The translations under genes and the position numbers were made by a program. DNA of 64,000 nucleotides, from NCBI GenBank assembly GCA_016235165.1, contig JACRLX010000024.1:1-64000 (forward strand), given 5' to 3'. This stretch comes from Rhodocyclales bacterium. Its GTDB lineage: Bacteria > Pseudomonadota > Gammaproteobacteria > Burkholderiales > Rhodocyclaceae. This document shows positions 26,071 to 34,140 of the stretch, one piece after another; the stretch's first letter is position 1, and each line of letters begins with the position of its first letter. Under the pieces are notes generated by a model. It did no database searches. It was not told the origin of the DNA and saw nothing but the letters and a program-made list of their open reading frames with translations.

Positions 26071-27084
26071 TCAAGTTTCCGCTACCGTGACGCGGTTGCG
26101 CCCGCTGGTCTTCGAGGTGTAGAGCGCCGCATCGGCCCGGGCGATGAAATCGGTTGCGCGCTCCCCGGCGCGGAAGCTGGCGGCGCCGAGCGAAACCGTG
26201 ATGTTGGCCACGGCGCCCTGATCACTGCTGCGCTTGATGCGGCAGCGCTCGACGATGCCGCGGATCCGTTCGGCGAGCTGGCGCGCGCCTTCCAGTGGCG
26301 TATCCGGCAGCAGGACTACGAATTCCTCGCCGCCGTAGCGCGCCGCCGTGTCCTTTCCCTTGACATTGTCCTGGAGTATCTGCGCCACCGCGCGCAGCAC
26401 CTTGTCGCCAAACACATGGCCGTAGGTGTCATTGACCTGCTTGAAGTGGTCGATATCGGCCATCAGCAGGCTGGGACCGACGTCGTTCTCGCCGCGGGCA
26501 CCAAGGCAGGCATTGATCGCGATCTCGAAGCCGCGCCGATTCACCAGGCCGGTCAGCCCGTCGGCGAGGGCTTCGCTGCGCGCCTTGACCACTTCGCTGC
26601 GTAACTGTTCGATTTCGTTGCGGCTTTCGTCGAGGCGGCTCTTGAGCATGACGATCGAGCCCTGCATGTCGCGGGTCAGCGTCAGCACGGCGGTGACGCC
26701 TTCGTCGGCGCCAGCCGGTGCCAGATCGGCGCTGAGCTTGCCCAGCGCATTGCCGAACTCGCTTGCCTTGTCGCCGGCCTGCGCCGCCGAGAGGGACATG
26801 TCGGCCATCACCTTCTGGAAACCGGCGGCCAACTGGCGCGCGACATCTTCATTGATTTCGGCGACGTGCTTCTGGTACAGCTCATGGGTCGCCGCGTCGT
26901 CGAGGCTGCCGTCAGTCCTGAGGCGCTCGTCGACGCCGGCACGCAACGCGGCATTGGTACCCGACACGTACTCGTACCAGATGGCGTAGCTGATCGGATG
27001 CAAACCTGCACGCTGCCGCGACATCAGGGGCAGGGCGAGTCTGAGGAACTCCGCGCTTTGTTCGGCGCTGTCTTGATATCTCAT
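26071..27084 (-). CDS. Diguanylate cyclase with helical N-terminal domain
   Basis: 337 residues. The N-terminal 165 residues are mostly helical (YAIWYEYVSGTN block) and resemble the sensor region of a common betaproteobacterial GGDEF family; a coiled-coil linker (about 140-170) leads to the GGDEF domain with the active site Gly251-Gly-Glu-Glu-Phe255. The position of the RxxD inhibitory site reads KGKD, so product inhibition may be weak. Cytosolic, no membrane segment. It converges on the GGDEF-EAL gene (22 bases apart). Confidence 0.92.
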   Translation of the reverse strand: MRYQDSAEQSAEFLRLALPLMSRQRAGLHPISYAIWYEYVSGTNAALRAGVDERLRTDGSLDDAATHELYQKHVAEINEDVARQLAAGFQKVMADMSLSAAQAGDKASEFGNALGKLSADLAPAGADEGVTAVLTLTRDMQGSIVMLKSRLDESRNEIEQLRSEVVKARSEALADGLTGLVNRRGFEIAINACLGARGENDVGPSLLMADIDHFKQVNDTYGHVFGDKVLRAVAQILQDNVKGKDTAARYGGEEFVVLLPDTPLEGARQLAERIRGIVERCRIKRSSDQGAVANITVSLGAASFRAGERATDFIARADAALYTSKTSGRNRVTVAET

Positions 27085-27220
27085 GGTTTTCCACCGGCTG
27101 GAAACAGCTTACGGCCCGGCCACACGTGGCCCCTATCGCCGCGCATTGTATATCCGGGCGCGGCCAGGGATCCTGCCACGCAGAGCTGTGCGCCCGCGCC
27201 AGGCGCCGTGTCGACGGAAA

Positions 27221-27252
27221 TCACTCCCGGCTCCGCCGGGGGATAGTTATCC
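27221..27252 (+). repeat. IS200-end-like palindrome, copy 4
   Basis: TCACTCCCGGC-TCC-GCCGGG followed by GGATAGTTATCC, closely matching copy 1 (571-600). It overlaps the last codons and stop of the SUMT gene and could serve as its transcription terminator. Confidence 0.7.
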
Positions 27253-28014
27253 GCGGTCTTCCTCGAACCAGCGCAGCTTGTCGCGCAGGGTGACGACCTC
27301 GCCGACGATGATCAGGGTCGGCGCGCGTAAGTTGGCATGTTCCGCAAGCTTCGGCAAGCTGGCCAGGGTGCCCGTTACGGTGCGCTGGCTGGGTTGGGTG
27401 CCGTGCTGCACGATGGCGGCGGGCCACTCGGGCGGCAGGCCGTGTTCCATAAGCTTGGCACAGAGATGGGACAGGCCGGACAGTCCCATGTAGATCACCA
27501 CGGTCTGGCGCTTGCGGGCGAGGCCGGGCCAGTCCAGGTTCATGCTGCCATCCTTGAGGTGGCCGGTGACGAAGACGCAGGCCTGGGCGTAGTTGCGATG
27601 GGTCAGCGGAATGCCGGCATAGGAGCCGACGCCGGCCGCCGCCGTAATGCCGGGCACCACTTCGAAATGCACGCCGTCGGCTTGCAGGGTTTCGACTTCC
27701 TCGCCGCCGCGGCCGAAGATGTAAGGGTCGCCGCCTTTGAGCCTGACCACACGCTTGCCGGTTTTCGCCAGGCGTACCAGCAGCTGGTTGATCTGCTCCT
27801 GCGGCAATGAATGGTTGCCCCGCTCCTTGCCGGCATACATCAACTCGGCATCGGGTCGGGCCAGCCCCAGCACTGCCCTGGAAACGAGGTTGTCATAGAC
27901 CAGGACATCGGCTTCGCCGATCAGGCGCGCCGCCTTGATCGTCAGCAGTTCCGGATCGCCGGGGCCGGCGCCGACCAGATAGACCCAGCCGGGTTGTGCG
28001 GGAACGGGTTTCAT
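27247..28014 (-). CDS. cobA: Uroporphyrinogen-III C-methyltransferase (SUMT)
   Basis: 255 residues, the stand-alone SUMT length. SAM-dependent methyltransferase motifs: [34 protein letters not shown] and [10 protein letters not shown]. It methylates uroporphyrinogen III at C2 and C7 to precorrin-2, the first committed step to sirohaem. Placement right after dsrR supports a role in providing sirohaem to DsrAB. ATG 28014 gives the usual start [10 protein letters not shown]; an upstream ATG would add 11 residues. There is no CysG dehydrogenase/chelatase domain. Confidence 0.93.
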   Translation of the reverse strand: MKPVPAQPGWVYLVGAGPGDPELLTIKAARLIGEADVLVYDNLVSRAVLGLARPDAELMYAGKERGNHSLPQEQINQLLVRLAKTGKRVVRLKGGDPYIFGRGGEEVETLQADGVHFEVVPGITAAAGVGSYAGIPLTHRNYAQACVFVTGHLKDGSMNLDWPGLARKRQTVVIYMGLSGLSHLCAKLMEHGLPPEWPAAIVQHGTQPSQRTVTGTLASLPKLAEHANLRAPTLIIVGEVVTLRDKLRWFEEDRG

Positions 28015-28053
28015 GGGCGAAATCCTAACGCAGCCGGGAAGCGCCAAACTTGA

Positions 28054-28392
28054 TCAGGAACAACCGCCGCCGCAACTTCCGCAGCCACCGGAGCGCTGGG
28101 GCGTGGTGCAGTTGGTCCGGAAGATGAACTGGAATTCGCCGGGCTGCACCTCGGCGAAGTCCAGCGTGGTGTTTTCCAGCAAGGGCTGGCTGCGCGGCGA
28201 GATCAGCACCGTGACGCCGGGGCCGTCGATAATCAGATCGTCCTCGCGCTCCTCGTCGAAGCCCATGCCGTAGACAAGTTCGCCGTCTTTTTCGTCCAGT
28301 TTTGCGGCGACGCGCAGCAGCGGTGGGCCTTCGCCCTGAGTGGTGGCGGCACGCGCAATTTGCTCGGCCGCCAGGGGGGTCAGAGTGAACAT
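28054..28392 (-). CDS. dsrR: DsrR, A-type (IscA-like) protein of the dsr operon
   Basis: 112 residues with a HesB/IscA fold (FTLTPLAAEQIARAA; VLISPRSQPLLENTTLDF). The first cluster-binding cysteine of IscA (near residue 35) is absent, as in known DsrR. The C-terminus is unusually Cys-rich: NCTTPQRSGGCGSCGGGCS, four cysteines instead of a plain CxC. In Allochromatium DsrR is needed for full dsr expression rather than cluster delivery. Its start overlaps dsrN by 13 bases. Confidence 0.85.
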   Translation of the reverse strand: MFTLTPLAAEQIARAATTQGEGPPLLRVAAKLDEKDGELVYGMGFDEEREDDLIIDGPGVTVLISPRSQPLLENTTLDFAEVQPGEFQFIFRTNCTTPQRSGGCGSCGGGCS

Positions 28393-29783
28393 GCCGGTAC
28401 TTTCGTGGAATCGGGATTCTTGCAGTGGCGCAGGTACTGGACGAATTTCGCCGGCCAGTCGCAGCCGGCGGTGGCGCGCAGGTGCGTGTAAGAGGCGAGC
28501 ATGCGGTGCAGGACGATGCCGTCATGGTGGCCGTCGATGCCATGGCCGCGACGGACATCGTAGGCGAAGCGCGTGTCCGCCGGCAGCCCGGCGATATCCG
28601 AATAGTGGAATTCGTGGGCGTGCAGCTCGGCGCCGCCGCCGCCGTCCCTGCCGCGCCAGGGGTGCATCGCGGTGCTTTCGAGGATGACGTAGCCACGGCC
28701 GACCGGTTTGGCATGCATGCGGACATCGCCGGGAATCGCGCCTACCATGTCGGCATACCGCCCCTTCCATTCGATGCCGCGTGCGAGGTACATCAGGCCG
28801 CCGCATTCGGCATAGGTCGGCAGGCCGCCTTCGATGGCGCGACGGATGTCGGTGCGCAAGGCACGGTTGGCCTCCAGTTCACCGAGGAAGCATTCGGGAA
28901 AGCCGCCGCCGATCAGCAGGCCGTCGCAGGCGGGCAGGGTGGCGTCCTTCAAGGTGTCGAAGAACACCGTTTCGGCACCGGCCGCGGCGAGCGCATCGAG
29001 GTCATCCGCGTAATAGAAGCCGAAGGCGGCATCGCGGGCGACGGCGATGCGCACCGGGTCGGTCCGGCTTGACGCACGCGGCGGCGGGGGCGCCAATGGA
29101 GTCGTCACGTGGCTGAGTGCCAGCAGTCGGTCGAGGTCGACCTGGGCGGCGATGCGTTCGCCGATGGCCGCGACATGGCGCGCGGCTTCGGCGCTTTCAT
29201 TCGCCGGCATCAGGCCGAGGTGGCGCTCGACCAGCGCGAGTTCGGGATCCTCCTGCACCGCGCCGATCACCGGCACCTCGGTGTAATGCTCTATCACCGC
29301 GCGCAGCTTGGATTCGTGGCGACGGCCGCCAAGGCGGTTGAGGATCACCCCGGCGATGCGGATGCCGGGGTCGAAGGCCTGGTAGCCGAGGATCAGCGGC
29401 GCGATGCCGCGCGTCATGCCGCGCGCATCGAGCACCAGCACCACGGGCAGGTCCAGCAGCCGCGCCAGCGCCGCATTGCTGTTCGAGCCTTCGAGGTCGA
29501 GCCCGTCGTAGAGGCCCTTGTTGCCTTCCACCAGGCAGACGTCGGCGTCGTGGCCATGGCGGGCGAACTGCTGGCGCAGCTCGGCGTCGGGCGAAAGGAA
29601 GAAGTCGAGGTTGTAGCAGGGGCGCCCGGCGGCTGTTCCCAGCCACAGCGGGTCGATGTAGTCGGGACCCTTCTTGTAGGGCTGCACGACCAGGCCGCGC
29701 GCATGCAACGCGGCGGCGAGGCCGATGCTGACCGTGGTCTTGCCCGAGGACTTGTGCGCGGCGGAGATCAGGAAGCGGTGCAT
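28380..29783 (-). CDS. dsrN: DsrN, sirohaem amidase (CbiA/CobB family)
   Basis: 467 residues from ATG 29783. An N-terminal P-loop ATPase domain (SAAHKSSGKTTVSIGLA) and a C-terminal class-I glutamine amidotransferase domain (LLIGGGFPECFL; nucleophile Cys in YAECGGLMYLARG) are present. CbiA relatives amidate cobyrinic acid; DsrN in the dsr locus is thought to convert sirohaem to the amidated form used by DsrAB. No cobalamin genes lie nearby, which supports DsrN over CobB. Confidence 0.9.
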   Translation of the reverse strand: MHRFLISAAHKSSGKTTVSIGLAAALHARGLVVQPYKKGPDYIDPLWLGTAAGRPCYNLDFFLSPDAELRQQFARHGHDADVCLVEGNKGLYDGLDLEGSNSNAALARLLDLPVVLVLDARGMTRGIAPLILGYQAFDPGIRIAGVILNRLGGRRHESKLRAVIEHYTEVPVIGAVQEDPELALVERHLGLMPANESAEAARHVAAIGERIAAQVDLDRLLALSHVTTPLAPPPPRASSRTDPVRIAVARDAAFGFYYADDLDALAAAGAETVFFDTLKDATLPACDGLLIGGGFPECFLGELEANRALRTDIRRAIEGGLPTYAECGGLMYLARGIEWKGRYADMVGAIPGDVRMHAKPVGRGYVILESTAMHPWRGRDGGGGAELHAHEFHYSDIAGLPADTRFAYDVRRGHGIDGHHDGIVLHRMLASYTHLRATAGCDWPAKFVQYLRHCKNPDSTKVPACSL

Positions 29784-29803
29784 GCCCTGCGCCCGACGCC
29801 GAC

Positions 29804-31003
29804 TCAGTCGGTTGCGCTGGCGGCTGCTTCCAGCTCGGCGAGGTCGTCCTGCGGAAGGAAATGCAGGATACGCACGCCGATGGTGGTCATGGTAAAGGCG
29901 ATGCCGAGGCCGCCAAGGGCCAGGATGATTTCCGGAAGGGAAGCCGAGTAGTGATCGACTGCCCCGTCCATGAAACTGCTCTTGACGTCGTAACCGGGGA
30001 AGATGTCGAGCGGGAAGGCCTGGCCGCCAATGATGAAGACGTAGAGCTGGTAGTAGGCGCCGACGAGGACGAGCAGGGCCGCGACATTGACCCAGAGCGA
30101 CTTCGCTGCGGTGGCGGGGTTCAACAGCAGCGCCAGCGGCAGCAGGGTGCCGATCAGGATCTGGCCGAGCCAGAACGCGCCGGCGAACTCGCTGTCGAAC
30201 AGGATGAAGTGTTCGAAGGCAATGTTCCTGGCGAAATAAGCGTTGACCAGGTGCAGCACGATGGTGAAGTAAAGCACCGCGGCGACGAAGGTGGCCAGCA
30301 GGTTCTTCATGCGCTGCAGGACCAGCGGCGGCAGCGTCAGCCCGTTCCAGGCGTACATGGTCGACTGCACCACGAGGAAGACCGCGAGGCCCCAGCAGAA
30401 GGACATGATGATGAACATCGGCGCCAGCAGCGCCGTGCCGTAGGCCTGGCGCGCGACGAGGAAGGCGAAGATGGAGCCGGTGCCAGTGGTCAGGATGATG
30501 CGCCAGATAAAGGTGGCGAAGCCCGCCACCTTCATCCAGGGATACATGCGTCGTTCCATCATGGTCCACAGATATACCGCGACGACGCCATAGAACACCG
30601 GATAGAGGATGACGTTCCAACCGAACACCGAGGTCGGATTGAAGTGGGTTGCGGCAACCATGATGCGGTCGGCGCGGCCGAGGTCGAGCATGATCACGGC
30701 CAGGCCGCCGCTGATCATGGCCAGCGCGAGCAGGCCGGAGAGCGGTGCGCGCGGCTTGTAGAGCTTGCGGCCGAAGACCGAGCCCATCGAGGCGACGTTG
30801 AGCACACCCGAGGCGGCGACGATCAGGAAAATGGCGACAACGTGGGGCAGGCCCCAGACGATCTGGTTGTTCATGCCGGTCACGACATGGCCAGAGTGTT
30901 CCATGTAGAGCGCCGCACCGACGCCTAGCGCAGAGACTAGGCCGCCGATCGCGGCCAGCAGGTAGAAGAGGCCTTCTTCGTGGCGGGGATTGAGTGTGGC
31001 CAT
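29804..31003 (-). CDS. dsrP: DsrP, NrfD-like membrane subunit of DsrMKJOP
   Basis: 399 residues with about ten membrane helices (for example GLLALAMISGGLAVIMLDLGRADR, MFIIMSFCWGLAVFLVV and the late LLVLVGAYYQLYVFIIGG). It belongs to the NrfD/PsrC family, which exchanges electrons with the quinone pool. It is predicted to pair with the ferredoxin-like DsrO and with DsrJ in the periplasm. It is separated from dsrO by 2 bases. Confidence 0.93.
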   Translation of the reverse strand: MATLNPRHEEGLFYLLAAIGGLVSALGVGAALYMEHSGHVVTGMNNQIVWGLPHVVAIFLIVAASGVLNVASMGSVFGRKLYKPRAPLSGLLALAMISGGLAVIMLDLGRADRIMVAATHFNPTSVFGWNVILYPVFYGVVAVYLWTMMERRMYPWMKVAGFATFIWRIILTTGTGSIFAFLVARQAYGTALLAPMFIIMSFCWGLAVFLVVQSTMYAWNGLTLPPLVLQRMKNLLATFVAAVLYFTIVLHLVNAYFARNIAFEHFILFDSEFAGAFWLGQILIGTLLPLALLLNPATAAKSLWVNVAALLVLVGAYYQLYVFIIGGQAFPLDIFPGYDVKSSFMDGAVDHYSASLPEIILALGGLGIAFTMTTIGVRILHFLPQDDLAELEAAASATD

Positions 31004-31005
31004 GA

Positions 31006-31764
31006 CTAGATACCTTGGTAGCGCACGGCTTGATTGAGGCGCAGGTCGCTGCGAACTTGCGTGGTCGGCACGCTGGCGATGCGTTTGGCGATGGCGCTGG
31101 ACGGGTCGTTGAGGTCACCGAAGATCATCGCGCCCTCCGGACAGGATTCGACGCAAGCCGGGATCTGGCCCTTGTCCACGCGATGCACGCAGAGCGTGCA
31201 GGATTCGACGCAGCCCTGGCCGCGTGGCACTTCCGGGTTCTGTTCGGTCAGAGGCACATGGACCAGGGAGCGCGCCTTGTAGGGGCAGGCCATCATGCAG
31301 TAGCGGCAGCCGATGCAGGTGTGGCGGTCGACCAGCACGATGCCGTCGGCCCGCTTCATCGAGGCGCCGGTGGGACAGACGTCGACGCAGGGCGGCTTGG
31401 CGCAGTGCTGGCACATCATCGGCAGCTCGGTCTTCTTGCCGTTGCGGCGGTCGACCAGCTCGATCTTGCGTATCCACTGCGAAGCCTGCCGTGCGTCGGG
31501 CAGCTTTTCGTTGACGCCATTTTCGGTGTGGCAGGCGTCGATGCACTTGGTGCAGCCGGGAGCGCATTTGGTCGCGTCGATCAAGAGGCCCCAGCGCACG
31601 GCTGGAGAAGCGGCGGTGCCGGCGGGGCGGGCGGCCGCATTTGCTTCACTCGCGACGGCCATCAGGTGCAGGCCGGGGGCGATGGCGGTGAAGCCGAGAC
31701 CGGCAACGCCGGCACCGGCGGCGGCGATGAAGGCGCGGCGGGGATTGCGGTCGGGCGCGTTCAT
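31006..31764 (-). CDS. dsrO: DsrO, periplasmic ferredoxin-like subunit
   Basis: 252 residues from ATG 31764. A Tat signal starts the protein (DRNPRRAFIAAAGAGVAGLG). Four 4Fe-4S clusters are indicated: CAPGCTKCIDACH, CQHCAKPPCVDVCPTGA, CIGCRYCMMACPYKA and CVESCTLCVHRVDKG with a late CVESCPEGA. It moves electrons between DsrJ and DsrP on the periplasmic face. Four-base overlap with dsrJ. Confidence 0.95.
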   Translation of the reverse strand: MNAPDRNPRRAFIAAAGAGVAGLGFTAIAPGLHLMAVASEANAAARPAGTAASPAVRWGLLIDATKCAPGCTKCIDACHTENGVNEKLPDARQASQWIRKIELVDRRNGKKTELPMMCQHCAKPPCVDVCPTGASMKRADGIVLVDRHTCIGCRYCMMACPYKARSLVHVPLTEQNPEVPRGQGCVESCTLCVHRVDKGQIPACVESCPEGAMIFGDLNDPSSAIAKRIASVPTTQVRSDLRLNQAVRYQGI

Positions 31765-32153
31765 GGTTTCAATCCTGCGGCCTTGAATTTGGCCTTGGGC
31801 TGGTGGCATTCGAAACAGTCGAGCTTGACCGCGACATAGCTGTGGCAGCTTTCGCAGAAGTTGTCCTTGCCGCCGAGCACGGAGCCGGTCCTCTTGCTGG
31901 CATGGCACTCGATGCAGGCATTGAGCGAAGCCGGCTCGCCACGTATGCCCTGGCGCAGCGTGCGGTCGCGCTGGTGCTTGAGCATTTCCATGTGGTTGCG
32001 GCGCATTTCTTCCGCCGGCGCCACGCATTTGCCCGGATTTTCGATGCTGACCACGGGCTTGGGCGTGCGCCCGCCCCCGCCGGCAAAAGTCGGCGCCGGC
32101 AACACGGCGACGGCCGCGAACAGCAAGGTGGCGACTAGGCGCAACAGCTTCAT
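31761..32153 (-). CDS. dsrJ: DsrJ, triheme cytochrome c
   Basis: 130 residues with an N-terminal signal/anchor (about 4-24) and three haem motifs: CIECH (80-84), CESCH (100-104) and CFECH (113-117). Cys43 corresponds to the cysteine that supplies a rare His/Cys haem ligand in Allochromatium DsrJ and may be involved in sulfur chemistry. A 23-bp repeat encodes LPAPTF at the end of the signal sequence. Confidence 0.94.
   Translation of the reverse strand: MKLLRLVATLLFAAVAVLPAPTFAGGGGRTPKPVVSIENPGKCVAPAEEMRRNHMEMLKHQRDRTLRQGIRGEPASLNACIECHASKRTGSVLGGKDNFCESCHSYVAVKLDCFECHQPKAKFKAAGLKP
32087..32109 (+). repeat. 23-bp dispersed repeat, copy f (inside dsrJ)
   Basis: AAGTCGGCGCCGGCA followed by ACACGGCG; antisense to dsrJ, where it is read as AVLPAPTF. 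Confidence 0.65.
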
Positions 32154-32160
32154 GGCGGAA

Positions 32161-34122
32161 TTACTCACCGAGTCCCATTTGGATGTAACCCGTCGGACAG
32201 ACATCGGAGCAGATGTGGCAGCCTATGCACTTGTCGTAGTCGGTGGCGACGTAGCGGCCGGTCATGGCCTCGGCCTTCTTGACCTTGTACACCGCCGTCT
32301 GCGGGCAATACACGACGCAGTTGTCGCATTCGAAGCACAGGCCGCAGCTCATGCAGCGCTTGGCTTCGCCGACCGCCTGCTGCTCGGAGAGGGCCTCCAG
32401 GCGCTCCTCGAAGTTGCCCAGCGCGGACTCCTTGTTGAGGTGGGTGATGTGGCGCTTGTTGCGTTCGGTGTACTGGAAGTGGCCGAGGAAAAGCTCGTCG
32501 TGGGCGATCACATAGCGCTCGGAGCGGTTGTCGAAGTTATGTACCGCGTTCTTCTCGCTGTCGGTGCCACGCACCGCATCCTTGATCGCGCCGAGCTTGA
32601 CGCCTTTCTCGACGTACTTGCGCATCAGGTCGAAACTATGCACGTCGATTTTCGGTCGACGGCCGGCTTCATGGCCGGCGAGAAACTGGTCGATGCCGTC
32701 GGCGGCGATGGCGCCGTGGCCGATGGCGGTGGTCAGCAGGTGGGGACGCAGCACGTCGCCGCCGGCAAACACGCCAGGCTTGCCGGCGACCTGGTAGTTC
32801 TTGTCAGCCGAGACAGCACCCTTGCCGTTGTTGAAGGCTTCGAGGCCGGTGAGGTCCACCGTCTGGCCAATGGCGGAGACGATCAGGTCGGCCGGCAGGT
32901 CCTTCTCGGTGCCTTCGATGGGCTTGATGTCGAGGCGCCCGCCAACCATCTTGGCTTCGCACTGCTTGACGCGCAGGCCGGTGGCGCGGCCGTCGGCGCC
33001 CTTGAGTACGGCGACGGGCATCCAGCCGCCCATGATGGCGATGCCTTCGGATTCGGCGTGCTCGATCTCCTGCTTGCTGGCCATCATATAAACGGTAGTG
33101 AGCGTGACCTCGGCGCCCTGCCGACGCGAAATGTCGGCGGCATCCTGGGCGAGTTGGCCGGCGATCGCGGCTTCCCAGTCGGTCGGCTTGGAGTGTTCGA
33201 TGTGGCCGAGGCGACGCGCTACGGTGGCGACGTCCATCGAGGTGTCGCCGCCGCCGACCACCACCACGCGCTTGCCGACGTGCTGCAGGCGGCCGTCGTT
33301 GAAGGCCTTGAGGAAGGCCGTGGCGGTGACGACATTGGGCACGTTGTCGGCGCCCTCGGCCGGCAGGGCGCGGCCGCCTTGGGCGCCGAGGCCGAGGAAT
33401 ACCGCGTCGAAGTCCTGGTTGATCTGCTCCATCGTGAGATCGACGCCGACCTTGGTCTTGAGCCTGACTTCGACGCCGAGGTTGAGGATGCGCTGGATTT
33501 CCGCGTCGAGGATGTCGCGCGGTGTGCGGTAGCCGGGGATGCCGTAGCGCATCATGCCACCGAGGTATTCGTGGTCGTCGAACACGGTGACCGAATGGCC
33601 CTTGAGCGCGAGCTGGTAGGCCACCGACAAACCGGCCGGGCCACCGCCGAGCACGGCGACCTTCTTGCCAGTCTGTGTCTCGGGCTTCTTGAACTGGAGG
33701 TTGTTCTTGATCGCGTACTCGCCGAGGAAATGCTCGACCGAGTTGATGCCGACGTGGTCCTCGACCTCATTGCGGTTGCAGCCCGTCTCGCAGGGCGCCG
33801 GGCAGACGCGGCCCATCACGGCGGGGAAGGGATTGGCTTCGGTCAGGCGGCGCCAGGCGTATTCCTGCCAGGGCATGACGGGCTTGCCGTCGGCACCGAC
33901 GGGAGGCTTTTCGATGCCGCGCACGATGTTGAGGTAGCCGCGGATGTCCTCGCCCGAGGGGCAGGAACCCTGGCAGGGCGGGGTGGACTGGATGTAGGTC
34001 GGGCACTTGTGCGACCAGCTGGCCTGGAAGATCTGTTCCTGCCAGCGCTTGACCTTGACGTCACCGTCCTTGTAACGGCGGAAGGTCAGTTTTTCGGTCT
34101 GGTTTTCAGTAGTGGCGGACAT
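32161..34122 (-). CDS. dsrL: DsrL, iron-sulfur flavoprotein NAD(P)H:acceptor oxidoreductase
   Basis: 653 residues. Related to GltD: an N-terminal Cys-rich helical domain (CQGSCPSGEDIRG, VCPAPCETGCNRNEVED), an FAD domain (VLGGGPAGLSVAY), an NAD(P) domain (VVVGGGDTSMDVATVARRLG) and C-terminal ferredoxin motifs (CMSCGLCFECDNCVVYCP, CIGCHICSDVCP). DsrL accepts electrons from DsrAB-catalysed sulfur oxidation and is essential in oxidisers, so its presence argues for the oxidative direction. It begins 18 bases after dsrK. Confidence 0.95.
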   Translation of the reverse strand: MSATTENQTEKLTFRRYKDGDVKVKRWQEQIFQASWSHKCPTYIQSTPPCQGSCPSGEDIRGYLNIVRGIEKPPVGADGKPVMPWQEYAWRRLTEANPFPAVMGRVCPAPCETGCNRNEVEDHVGINSVEHFLGEYAIKNNLQFKKPETQTGKKVAVLGGGPAGLSVAYQLALKGHSVTVFDDHEYLGGMMRYGIPGYRTPRDILDAEIQRILNLGVEVRLKTKVGVDLTMEQINQDFDAVFLGLGAQGGRALPAEGADNVPNVVTATAFLKAFNDGRLQHVGKRVVVVGGGDTSMDVATVARRLGHIEHSKPTDWEAAIAGQLAQDAADISRRQGAEVTLTTVYMMASKQEIEHAESEGIAIMGGWMPVAVLKGADGRATGLRVKQCEAKMVGGRLDIKPIEGTEKDLPADLIVSAIGQTVDLTGLEAFNNGKGAVSADKNYQVAGKPGVFAGGDVLRPHLLTTAIGHGAIAADGIDQFLAGHEAGRRPKIDVHSFDLMRKYVEKGVKLGAIKDAVRGTDSEKNAVHNFDNRSERYVIAHDELFLGHFQYTERNKRHITHLNKESALGNFEERLEALSEQQAVGEAKRCMSCGLCFECDNCVVYCPQTAVYKVKKAEAMTGRYVATDYDKCIGCHICSDVCPTGYIQMGLGE

Positions 34123-34140
34123 GCGGGTCTCCAGTGAAAA

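Noticed and set aside
31861-34137. 758-codon plus-strand frame opposite dsrL and dsrJ
   Set aside because: Shadow of well-supported dsr genes; repetitive Val/Ala/Gly/Asp composition without a fold.
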